Shown: positions 1-6,676 of the stretch, in pieces
Layout of the letters: the number at the start of each line of letters is the position of its first letter
Numbering within the stretch: position 1 is the first letter of the stretch
The notes under the pieces: model-generated
Told to the model about the DNA's origin: nothing
Database searches by the model: none
The model's input: only the letters and a program-made list of their open reading frames with translations
Assembly: GCF_005503445.1 (NCBI RefSeq)
Contig: NZ_SCOH01000001.1
Span: 186,001 to 250,000 of the forward strand
DNA from: Chitinivorax sp. B
GTDB taxonomy: Bacteria; Pseudomonadota; Gammaproteobacteria; Burkholderiales; SCOH01
Direction of reading: 5' to 3'
Length of the DNA stretch: 64,000 nucleotides
Position numbers and translations under genes: made by a program

Positions 1-2
1 TG

Positions 3-2039
3 CCAGATGACTGGAAGCTGTTCATTGAAAACACAGTTGATCAGGTGCGCAAGGGTGAGATTCCAATGGCGCGGATCGACGATGCGGTGACGCGGATTCT
101 GCGTGTCAAAATGCGGGCCGGTTTGTTCAAGGCACCCATGCCATCCAAACGGTTGGGGGCTGGGGACAGCAAGGCGCTGGTACATCGTGTACTGGCGCGT
201 GAAGCCGTGCAGAAATCACTGGTACTACTAAAGAACAATGGTGGCGTGCTGCCATTGAAACGGGGCGAAAAGATTCTGGTAGTGGGCAAATCGGCCGACA
301 ACCTGACCAATCAGACTGGTGGTTGGTCACTGAGCTGGCAGGGCACAGGCAATACCAATGCGGATTTTCCCAATGCCGATACCATTCTGGCAGGCATCCA
401 GGAAGCGGCCGGTGCTGGCAACATGACCTATAGTCAGACCGGGCAAGGTGTGGACGTTAGCGGTTACAAGGCGGTGATTGCAGTGATAGGCGAAACACCT
501 TATGCGGAAGGGGTTGGGGATATCGGCAGGACCGGTACTCTGGAACACGCCCGCCGTTATCCGGAAGACTTGGCGGTATTGAACAATGTAGCGGGTAAAG
601 GCGTGCCGGTGGTGACGGTATTGGTATCGGGTCGCCCGGTGTGGGTCAATAAAGAACTGAACCGCTCAGATGCCTTTGTGATGGCCGCATTGCCCGGTAC
701 GGAAGGCAAAGGTGTGGCAGATGTGTTGTTCCGAAACGCGGCAGGCATCATTAACAAGCCGTTTACGGGTCGCTTATCTTATTCTTGGCCTAAAACGGCC
801 TGCCAAGTGCCGCTGAATTGGGGTGATGTAGGCTATTCACCGCTGTTTGCGTATGGTTTTGGCTTGAGCTATGGCAAGCCTTCCCACCTGGGCCAGTTGG
901 ATGAAACGGCACCGGTACTGGGCTGCGGTCAAACGGATGGTGGCGGTGGCAAGGCGACGGAAGACCTGGAGGTGTTCAAGCAGACTGACAAACCACCCTA
1001 TGCACTATATATCGGTTCGCCGGAAAACTGGGGTGGCACGGCATTGGGGAACGATCCGAATGCGGTGATCACCCATGGCAACCTGAAGGCGGAAACTACG
1101 CAGGTCAACATCCAGCAGGATGCGAAAAAGATCACCTGGAATGGCAATGGCCCCGGCCAGTTCTATGCGCAGTCAAAAGAAACGGTGGATCGGCAGGATT
1201 ATCTGAATGCTGATTCGGCGTTGGTATTTGACAGTATTGTCGAAAAAGCGCCGGATGGTCTGGTGAAAGTGCGGGTGGACTGTAAGTACCCTTGTGTCGG
1301 CGAGGTGGATGCAACCAACGTGTTCAAACGATTGGCTGACCGCCAGAAGCATAAAGTGAAAATACCACTGGCGTGCTTCTCTCAGAAAGGGACGGACTTC
1401 GCCACGATTGACACACCATTGCTGATATTCACCGACAAAGCGTTTATCGCAGCGTTTGCCGATATCCGTTGGGTACCTAATGCAGGCAAGGATGCCGATG
1501 CGGTCGCATGCTCTGAACTGGTACCACCCCCACCCAGCTATCCTGACCCTATACCTGGCCCGCAATACAACGTGTTCACCAATGGCCAGCCTGCCAGTGG
1601 TTTTGCATCTGGCAGTTGGTCCACCAACGGGACCCATGTTGAACACGTGGTGCAGGCAGGGGGTGAGTTGCGATTGAGCTTCAAGGCAGATGGTGGCAAC
1701 GGCCTGTTCTACCTGACCGGCAACCCAGTCAACCTCAGTAACTTTGCTCAGGGCAAGCTGACGTTCGACATTCTGGTGGAAAGTTATGGTAGTAACAGCG
1801 CGGGTCTGACGGTCAAAATGGAAAGCCCCGGCAATAATTGCAATACCGGGGATTATCTATTTGGCCGCCCTGTAGTTGGCAGCTGGCAGTCGGTATCGGT
1901 GCCGATTCCGCAGCTACTGTTAGCTGCTACTGCCTGCTTCACATTGCAAAACGTCGGCATGCCATTTGGTACCTTGCCGAAATGGGATGAACAGCAAGGT
2001 GTGGCTTACCAGTTGCGAAATATTCGCATGCTGCAGTAA
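3..2039 (+). CDS. GH3 beta-glucosidase, C-terminal part (5' end outside window)
   Basis: This is the C-terminal part of a glycoside hydrolase family 3 exo-beta-glucosidase; the frame is open through the left edge, so the N-terminal barrel with the catalytic Asp nucleophile is missing here. Visible are the domain linker (ARIDDAVTRILRVKMRAGLF), the GH3_C sandwich beginning KSLVLLKNNGGVLPL, and the motif IGETPYAEGVGD, whose Glu is the expected acid/base as in barley ExoI-type enzymes. After about residue 300 a second beta-rich domain follows, then a proline-rich linker (VPPPPSYPDPIPGP) and a last sandwich-like domain, an arrangement like marine ExoP-type glucosidases. It probably acts on beta-1,3/1,4-glucans in the periplasm or outside the cell. 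The family is clear; the substrate is inferred. Confidence 0.9.
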   Translation, partial: PDDWKLFIENTVDQVRKGEIPMARIDDAVTRILRVKMRAGLFKAPMPSKRLGAGDSKALVHRVLAREAVQKSLVLLKNNGGVLPLKRGEKILVVGKSADNLTNQTGGWSLSWQGTGNTNADFPNADTILAGIQEAAGAGNMTYSQTGQGVDVSGYKAVIAVIGETPYAEGVGDIGRTGTLEHARRYPEDLAVLNNVAGKGVPVVTVLVSGRPVWVNKELNRSDAFVMAALPGTEGKGVADVLFRNAAGIINKPFTGRLSYSWPKTACQVPLNWGDVGYSPLFAYGFGLSYGKPSHLGQLDETAPVLGCGQTDGGGGKATEDLEVFKQTDKPPYALYIGSPENWGGTALGNDPNAVITHGNLKAETTQVNIQQDAKKITWNGNGPGQFYAQSKETVDRQDYLNADSALVFDSIVEKAPDGLVKVRVDCKYPCVGEVDATNVFKRLADRQKHKVKIPLACFSQKGTDFATIDTPLLIFTDKAFIAAFADIRWVPNAGKDADAVACSELVPPPPSYPDPIPGPQYNVFTNGQPASGFASGSWSTNGTHVEHVVQAGGELRLSFKADGGNGLFYLTGNPVNLSNFAQGKLTFDILVESYGSNSAGLTVKMESPGNNCNTGDYLFGRPVVGSWQSVSVPIPQLLLAATACFTLQNVGMPFGTLPKWDEQQGVAYQLRNIRMLQ

Positions 2040-2085
2040 GCACCGGCAGGTATCGTTAAAGTACACAAGCAGTGCTGATTTGACC

Positions 2086-2109
2086 GGCCCCGAAAGGGGC
2101 CACTTTTTT
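2086..2109 (+). terminator. Rho-independent terminator after the GH3 gene
   Basis: Stem GGCCCC / GGGGCC closes a GAAA tetraloop and is followed within two bases by six T. It lies 47 bases after the glucosidase stop and just before the convergent gene at 2117. Confidence 0.85.
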
Positions 2110-2116
2110 GAATACG

Positions 2117-2422
2117 TCAGGCTTCGTCTGTCACCTGATTCCACACCTCTTCAAACCCGGCCAAGGTCAGATACAGGCTGACTTCATAATGCACGTCCGG
2201 CAGCATGTCGCCATTGTCCACCCGGCCCAACACGGTACGATTCGCATCGTGATCAGCACGCATGGCATCCACCATCGCCCACACGAAGCGGGCAAGGCGA
2301 AAGGCATCGTCTTCGGTCTTCACATCATTCGCCAACAATTGGCGAACGGCATCATCATTCAGCGCATCGGCGTAATGCGCCAACAATGCGTTCACATGGG
2401 GGTAGCGTTCAAATTTGATCAT
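2117..2422 (-). CDS. Small acidic protein of unknown function
   Basis: This encodes 101 residues with no family I recognise. The protein is acidic and predicted mostly helical, with no signal peptide, membrane segment or cysteine. It begins MIKFERYPHV and ends in an aromatic-rich stretch (LTLAGFEEVWNQV). It starts 18 bases after the stop of the 163-residue gene at 2441-2932, so the two are very likely one operon. A small acidic product behind a larger basic one would fit an immunity protein or antitoxin, but nothing in the sequence proves this. Coding is supported by an open frame of sensible composition, tight spacing, and the terminator between it and the convergent GH3 gene. Confidence 0.65.
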   Translation of the reverse strand: MIKFERYPHVNALLAHYADALNDDAVRQLLANDVKTEDDAFRLARFVWAMVDAMRADHDANRTVLGRVDNGDMLPDVHYEVSLYLTLAGFEEVWNQVTDEA

Positions 2423-2440
2423 GGGGGATTCCTGATAGGC

Positions 2441-2932
2441 TTACTCATCGAGCGTGACATGCTCAATCTTTGACATTCTATGGGCAATCAGCTCCAGATT
2501 GGTGATCAGCGTGCTCAATTTCATGCGCTCGACCACTGCCAGAAAGTAATGGCCCTTCTTTGCCAGATCAGGCTTGAAAGCCATGCCAGGTGGCAGGTTG
2601 GCTTCACCCAGTACCCAGAATACATCGACTGGCGCATCGGCATACCGCGATACCATCTTGTGGACACCTTTCAAGTGTTGCCAGTCTCCTGAGAACGACA
2701 AGCCCATCTGCTCGTTGGCCTCCACCCATTGCTCGTCTGTCGACAGTTGATAATCGCACACTCGCACGCCACAAACCGTACGGTATTTGCCATCGGTTGC
2801 ATTGGCATACAGTGTGGGGTGTTCACCGCGTTTGACAGGGCGGGCAAGGAACAATTTCTTTTCGATACCGCGCAGTTGCTGGATGATCTCGCTTAACTCT
2901 GTCAGTGTTTTGAATTGGTTCAGGTTAGGCAC
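2441..2932 (-). CDS. Unknown 163-residue protein, possible Tse2-like toxin fold
   Basis: This predicts a soluble protein of 163 residues without a signal peptide. The C-terminal half contains GLSFSGDWQHLKGVHKMV, then DVFWVLGEANLPPGM and KKGHYFLAVVERM. From memory, that order of elements (a GLS-type strand, a P-G-(L/M) strand, then a final HY strand) recalls Tse2-like ADP-ribosyltransferase toxins. I could not compare sequences, so the assignment is weak. The N-terminal half carries two cysteines (VCGVRVCDY). It is the first gene of a two-gene unit with the acidic protein at 2117-2422. Alternatively it is simply a lineage-specific protein of unknown role. Confidence 0.6.
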   Translation of the reverse strand: MPNLNQFKTLTELSEIIQQLRGIEKKLFLARPVKRGEHPTLYANATDGKYRTVCGVRVCDYQLSTDEQWVEANEQMGLSFSGDWQHLKGVHKMVSRYADAPVDVFWVLGEANLPPGMAFKPDLAKKGHYFLAVVERMKLSTLITNLELIAHRMSKIEHVTLDE

Positions 2933-3251
2933 GAATGGCTCCCAGGCAGAAGGGCAGGATGAACGCTCGCAGTCAGACCATCAAGATGGGTGATGTACAG
3001 CTAAAGGCTTGGCAAGATTCGTGATGGAAGGATTGACTACAGTACCGGTCTGGCACGCATGATAACTTACGGTAATCCGCCTTGAAGGAGGTTGCAACAA
3101 GATGTGTGTGTGCACATGAAAGAATGTGCTGATTCGGTATTGCGCCTGATTTCTGATGAGACCAAATGCGTTGGAATTGTTGCGGGCGCGCCTAATTAAT
3201 ATGTGATTTATGGGATGTAATGCCTTGCCGTTGACCGGTCGCGCCCGTATG
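2933..3251. other. Gene-free stretch (319 bp)
   Basis: No convincing gene was found; the only long open frame (minus strand, 2981-3286) has unlikely composition and overlaps the next gene. The stretch should hold the minus-strand promoter for the gene pair at 2117-2932. Confidence 0.5.
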
Positions 3252-3617
3252 TCATTGCTCCCAGCGGCATAAGAACAGATACGCAACCGTAATTTGTGTC
3301 ATTACGACAAACGCACAAGCGGCAAAGATGCCTGTGGAACAGGCCAGCATCAGGCAAGCTGTACGCCATTCCAGATTCTGCAGACCTGCTTGCTCCACCA
3401 ACGATATGGCAGCAACTGACAGCACGAACAGCAGGCTCCATTTCAGCAAATAAGCTGGCAGATAGATGCGGCGTTCACGGTTATGGCGAAAGGCTGCGGC
3501 CCGCTCCAGGGCATTACCTCGCTGTACATCCTTGAACATCCAGAATGGCCATAGGTACAGGTAGACGAGATAACCTAGCGACAGGTCGTCATTCGACGGG
3601 TTTGCTTGCGCTGACAT
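3252..3617 (-). CDS. Small membrane protein of unknown function
   Basis: This encodes 121 residues with two clear hydrophobic helices near residues 55-75 and 88-112, plus a shorter aromatic segment near 15-28 (YLVYLYLWPFWMF). A basic patch (RHNRERRIYLP) lies between the first aromatic segment and the first long helix, which would place it in the cytoplasm. The start is supported by an AGGAGG Shine-Dalgarno a few bases upstream. It is divergent from the ferredoxin gene at 3763. No family was recognised and no enzymatic motif is visible; an inner-membrane location is the only safe statement. Confidence 0.7.
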   Translation of the reverse strand: MSAQANPSNDDLSLGYLVYLYLWPFWMFKDVQRGNALERAAAFRHNRERRIYLPAYLLKWSLLFVLSVAAISLVEQAGLQNLEWRTACLMLACSTGIFAACAFVVMTQITVAYLFLCRWEQ

Positions 3618-3762
3618 CTTTGCCTCCTGCTAAACCGTATCGCCATGTACTTAAATATAGAATCATAACCCCTGAAGACCAAGGCATCCCGCCAGGACAT
3701 CCACAGATGCGGACCAAGTAGGTTTCCATGCATAATCTCTCTTTACTTTGACGGTGCCGATC

Positions 3763-4074
3763 ATGAGCTATTTCAAACACCATGTGTTTTTCTGTACCAA
3801 TCAGCGCGCGGAAGGCGAAACCTGTTGTAATGCCCGTGGCGCATCGGAACTGCAGGCTTATGCCAAGGATCGTGTCTCCAAGCTGGGCTTGAAAGGGCAG
3901 GGCAAATGCCGCATCAACAAGGCTGGTTGTCTGGATCGTTGTGATCAGGGACCCGTGATGGTGGTTTATCCGGAAGCGGTCTGGTACACCTTCTTTGACA
4001 AGGAAGATATTGACGAGATCATTGACGAACATATTGTCCATGGTCGCATTGTGGAGCGATTGAAACTTGATTAA
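3763..4074 (+). CDS. (2Fe-2S) ferredoxin domain protein, thioredoxin-like type
   Basis: This encodes a small protein of about 103 residues with the four-cysteine pattern of Shethna-type, thioredoxin-fold 2Fe-2S ferredoxins: a first cysteine in FFCTNQR, the next in ETCC about nine residues on, then CRINKAGCLDRC about 40 residues later. The start MSYFKHHVFFCTN matches the family; an upstream TTG at 3748 in the same frame is less likely. These proteins carry electrons or bind a cluster in the cytoplasm; their partners are mostly unknown. The downstream hydrolase starts inside this gene (8-base overlap), so the two are probably translated together. Confidence 0.85.
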   Translation: MSYFKHHVFFCTNQRAEGETCCNARGASELQAYAKDRVSKLGLKGQGKCRINKAGCLDRCDQGPVMVVYPEAVWYTFFDKEDIDEIIDEHIVHGRIVERLKLD

Positions 4075-4669
4075 GCAGCAACAGATTGAATGGATCGACG
4101 GCCCAGTCGGCAAACTGGAAACCATCGTTATCCCACCGCCTAGCGATGTGCTGGGGATTGCGGTACTGATTCATCCTAACCCGACACAGGGTGGCACCAA
4201 CACCAATAAAGTGGTGCAGATGATGGCTAAGGTCATTGCGCGTCGCGGCTATATGGCTTATCTGCCCAACTGCCGCGGGGTAGGGCAGAGCATTGGTGAA
4301 TATGACTGGGGTAACGGCGAAACCGATGATGTAGTGGCCGTGATTGACTATGCCAAAGCTCAGCAAGGCGATCTGCCGCTGGTGCTGGGTGGTTTCTCGT
4401 TCGGTACCCATGTGGCATCGCAAGCACGGCAGCGTGTGGAAGCAGAGAAGCTGATTCTGGCGGGCCCTGCTTGCAAGCGTTTTCCAGTACCTGAGGTGCC
4501 GAAGGATACCTTGGTCATTCACGGCGAAGAGGACGAGGTCATCCCTCTGGCCGATGTGCTGGATTGGGCTCGTCCCCAAGCATTACCCGTGGTGGTGGTG
4601 CCAGGATGCAGTCATTTCTTTCATGGCAAATTGACTCAGTTGGCAGATGTGATCGATCGAATGTGGTAA
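4067..4669 (+). CDS. Alpha/beta hydrolase (serine hydrolase)
   Basis: This predicts a soluble alpha/beta hydrolase of 200 residues. The nucleophile elbow is GGFSFG with Ser111, the acid is in HGEEDEVIPL, and the catalytic His is in GCSHFFHG. The LIHPNP sequence near residue 35 is the usual oxyanion-hole loop of the group sometimes called CocE/NonD or YfhR-like small hydrolases. The start is TTG, overlapping the ferredoxin gene by 8 bases, so coupling is likely. The natural substrate is unknown. The same gene pair, ferredoxin then hydrolase, is known in other proteobacteria from memory, which suggests a shared process, but no function has been shown here. Confidence 0.85.
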   Translation: MIKQQQIEWIDGPVGKLETIVIPPPSDVLGIAVLIHPNPTQGGTNTNKVVQMMAKVIARRGYMAYLPNCRGVGQSIGEYDWGNGETDDVVAVIDYAKAQQGDLPLVLGGFSFGTHVASQARQRVEAEKLILAGPACKRFPVPEVPKDTLVIHGEEDEVIPLADVLDWARPQALPVVVVPGCSHFFHGKLTQLADVIDRMW

Positions 4670-4671
4670 AG

Positions 4672-4709
4672 CAAATAGGGCGATGGAAGTATCGCCTTAT
4701 CTCTATTTG
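4672..4709 (+). terminator. Bulged hairpin after the hydrolase gene
   Basis: CAAATAG pairs with CTATTTG, and inside this GGCGAT pairs with ATCGCC around a GGAAGT loop; one arm has extra bases. The hairpin starts three bases after the hydrolase stop. There is no T-run, so termination is plausible but not certain. Confidence 0.45.
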
Positions 4710-4730
4710 GTACTATCGTTTTGATGTTGA

Positions 4731-4746
4731 CTGTACTAAAATACAG
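4731..4746 (+). promoter_or_regulatory. LexA (SOS) box in front of the radical SAM gene
   Basis: CTGT-ACTAAAAT-ACAG is a perfect CTGT-N8-ACAG palindrome with an AT-rich centre, the standard proteobacterial LexA operator. It ends two bases before the ATG of the next gene. A possible -10 (TAAAAT, 4737-4742) lies inside it, so LexA binding would block transcription directly. Confidence 0.8.
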
Positions 4747-4748
4747 TC

Positions 4749-5819
4749 ATGTCAAGCCATGATTCCATCAAAGGCCGTGGCACGGCCTACAATCCCCTCA
4801 TCCGCTTCGATCGACTCACACGCGAAGCGGTGGTACCCGATTGGCCGGGCGACATCGATGATCCGCCCCCACTACCAACCGAACTGATCTGGCAGGATGC
4901 CAAATCCGCCATCACTCGTAACAATTCCCCGGACATCTACTTCTCTCAATCCATTAACCCTTATCATGGTTGTGAACATGGCTGCATCTACTGCTATGCG
5001 CGCCCCAGCCATGCCTATTGGGGCTACTCACCAGGGTTGGATTTTGAAACCAAGATCGTCGCACGACGAGGTTTACCTGAGCGTTTACGTGTTGAATTGG
5101 CCCGCCCTGGTTATCAATGCGAGCCAATTTGCCTGGGCTCAAACACCGACTGCTATCAACCTCTGGAGCGCAAGCTGGGGTTGACCCGGTCGGTGATCGA
5201 AGTGCTGTTGGCTCACCGTCATCCATTGGTGATCATTACCAAGAATGCATTGGTCGAACGGGATCTGGACTTGCTCAAGCCGTTGGCCGAGCAACAACTG
5301 GTACAGGTCTATATCTCGCTTTGTACGTTGGAAGCCGATGTGGCCAGGGTGCTGGAGCCTCGTGCCAGTGCACCGCACCGCCGTTTACAAGCAGTACGTA
5401 ATTTGTCCCAGGCAGGTATCCCGGTGGGTGTCCTGTGCTCACCTGTCATCCCGGCCTTGACTGATCACCAGATTGAAACGGTCGTATCTGCAGCTGCAGA
5501 AGCAGGTGCTGGCATGGCCAGCTACATCATCCTGCGTCTGCCACTGGAGATCAATGAACTGTTCAAGGATTGGCTGGCCCGCCATTTTCCACAGCGGGCT
5601 GAACATGTCATGAGTCTGATCCGTCAGATGCGCGGTGGCCAGGAAAACGTTTCTCGTTTCGGTGAACGTATGCGAGGTACCGGCATCTTCGCCCAGCTGC
5701 TTCGCAACCGTTTCGAGCTGGCTTGCCGTAGAAACAGTCTGGGTCGACGCCGGTTGGATCTGGATGTATCCAATTTTCACGTTCCCGGGCACGGAACTCA
5801 GCTTGATTTGTTTGAATAG
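4749..5819 (+). CDS. PA0069-family radical SAM protein (SplB-like), SOS-linked
   Basis: This encodes 356 residues of the radical SAM family annotated as PA0069 or Rv2578c type, distantly like spore photoproduct lyase SplB. The cluster motif is CEHGCIYC (Cys75, 79, 82), followed by YARPSHAYWG, and the N-terminus IKGRGTAYNP is typical and fixes the start. The substrate is unknown; damaged nucleic acid is an attractive guess given the LexA box touching the start codon. There is no Shine-Dalgarno upstream. If TAAAAT at 4737-4742 is the -10, transcription would begin at about the ATG and give a leaderless message. From memory, the Pseudomonas aeruginosa homologue PA0069 also belongs to the LexA regulon. 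Confidence 0.9.
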   Translation: MSSHDSIKGRGTAYNPLIRFDRLTREAVVPDWPGDIDDPPPLPTELIWQDAKSAITRNNSPDIYFSQSINPYHGCEHGCIYCYARPSHAYWGYSPGLDFETKIVARRGLPERLRVELARPGYQCEPICLGSNTDCYQPLERKLGLTRSVIEVLLAHRHPLVIITKNALVERDLDLLKPLAEQQLVQVYISLCTLEADVARVLEPRASAPHRRLQAVRNLSQAGIPVGVLCSPVIPALTDHQIETVVSAAAEAGAGMASYIILRLPLEINELFKDWLARHFPQRAEHVMSLIRQMRGGQENVSRFGERMRGTGIFAQLLRNRFELACRRNSLGRRRLDLDVSNFHVPGHGTQLDLFE

Positions 5820-6118
5820 TCTTGAATGTTGAATTGAAAGTGTGTGCAGAGGCGAGTTTGTTCAGGGCTAATACACTTAAGTGACGCTTAAGTTGAATGT
5901 GTTCTGCCCATCATGGCATGGGCCTCAAGTAAAGACTGTGTGCTGCAGGTGAAATATAGAATGTAGTCGAATGGCACTTGATTGTCCTTATGTGTCCACA
6001 TCAGCCATCTTCTGATGGCCTGACGGTTGCCGGGTATCCGGTATGCCGCAGAGCAACATGGCTCTGCTTGGTTGTATGCGAGTTTGAGTGGTTTTTCATC
6101 CACAATGACTCATTATTA
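5820..6118. other. Convergent intergenic stretch with short hairpins (299 bp)
   Basis: No gene is supported. Visible are two short inverted repeats, GCCCAT/ATGGGC near 5908-5925 and GCAGAGC/GCTCTGC near 6050-6069, which may help end transcription from both sides. Confidence 0.4.
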
Positions 6119-6589
6119 TCATTTTCCCCGTATACGCATGGTCAACCCTTTTAAGAAATTCCGCAAAAACTGGTCACCGCAGGCGCGATAATTCTTATGG
6201 CCAGGGTTGCGGAACAGGGCGTTCAGCTCTGGTTTGCTGATCTGGAACTGAGCCAGTTGCATGATCTCCACCAGATCAGTCTCTTTCAATTCAAACGCGA
6301 TGCGCAGCTTTTTCAGGATCAGGTTATGTGTCATCCGTTGCAACGTGGTTTTAGGCTCTGTGTTGCGATCGCTGGGGCCGCGACGATCCAGGATCAGTCC
6401 GTCAAGGAAGGCGTTGAGTTGAGTATTGTTGCAAGCGAGGAAGCCGGTTTCGTCTTCCAGTTTCAGCATGGCTTGCACGGTGGCTTTATCAAGGTCTGAG
6501 CCATGTCCGGCTTTGATCATGTCGATGATTTTGTGATCAGCCAGATCCATAGCATAGCGCAGGCTGCGTAATACATCGTTGTTGTTCAT
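6119..6589 (-). CDS. DUF1456 family protein (YehS-like)
   Basis: This encodes 156 residues, the usual length for DUF1456 (E. coli YehS). The two repeated halves are visible: NNDVLRSLRYAMDL followed by KLEDETGF, and later NLILKKLRIAFELK with HKNYRACGDQFLRNFLKGL at the end. The start at MNNNDVL was chosen over an ATG four codons upstream because YehS begins MLSNDILRS. The protein is soluble with no signal peptide. Its molecular role is not known. It sits alone between the convergent radical SAM gene and mksB on the same strand, 75 bases beyond the mksB stop being its own upstream region's limit. Confidence 0.85.
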   Translation of the reverse strand: MNNNDVLRSLRYAMDLADHKIIDMIKAGHGSDLDKATVQAMLKLEDETGFLACNNTQLNAFLDGLILDRRGPSDRNTEPKTTLQRMTHNLILKKLRIAFELKETDLVEIMQLAQFQISKPELNALFRNPGHKNYRACGDQFLRNFLKGLTMRIRGK

Positions 6590-6676
6590 GAGGTGATCCA
6601 TTCAGTAGCCTGCTAGGCTGGCAGGCTGCGGGTTAGTTGGCCAGCGAGTGTGTGCTGGGCATAATTGTAGATCTGG

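Noticed and set aside
2981-3286. Open frame of 101 codons on the minus strand
   Set aside because: It overlaps the start region of neighbouring genes, lacks a ribosome site and has shadow-like composition.
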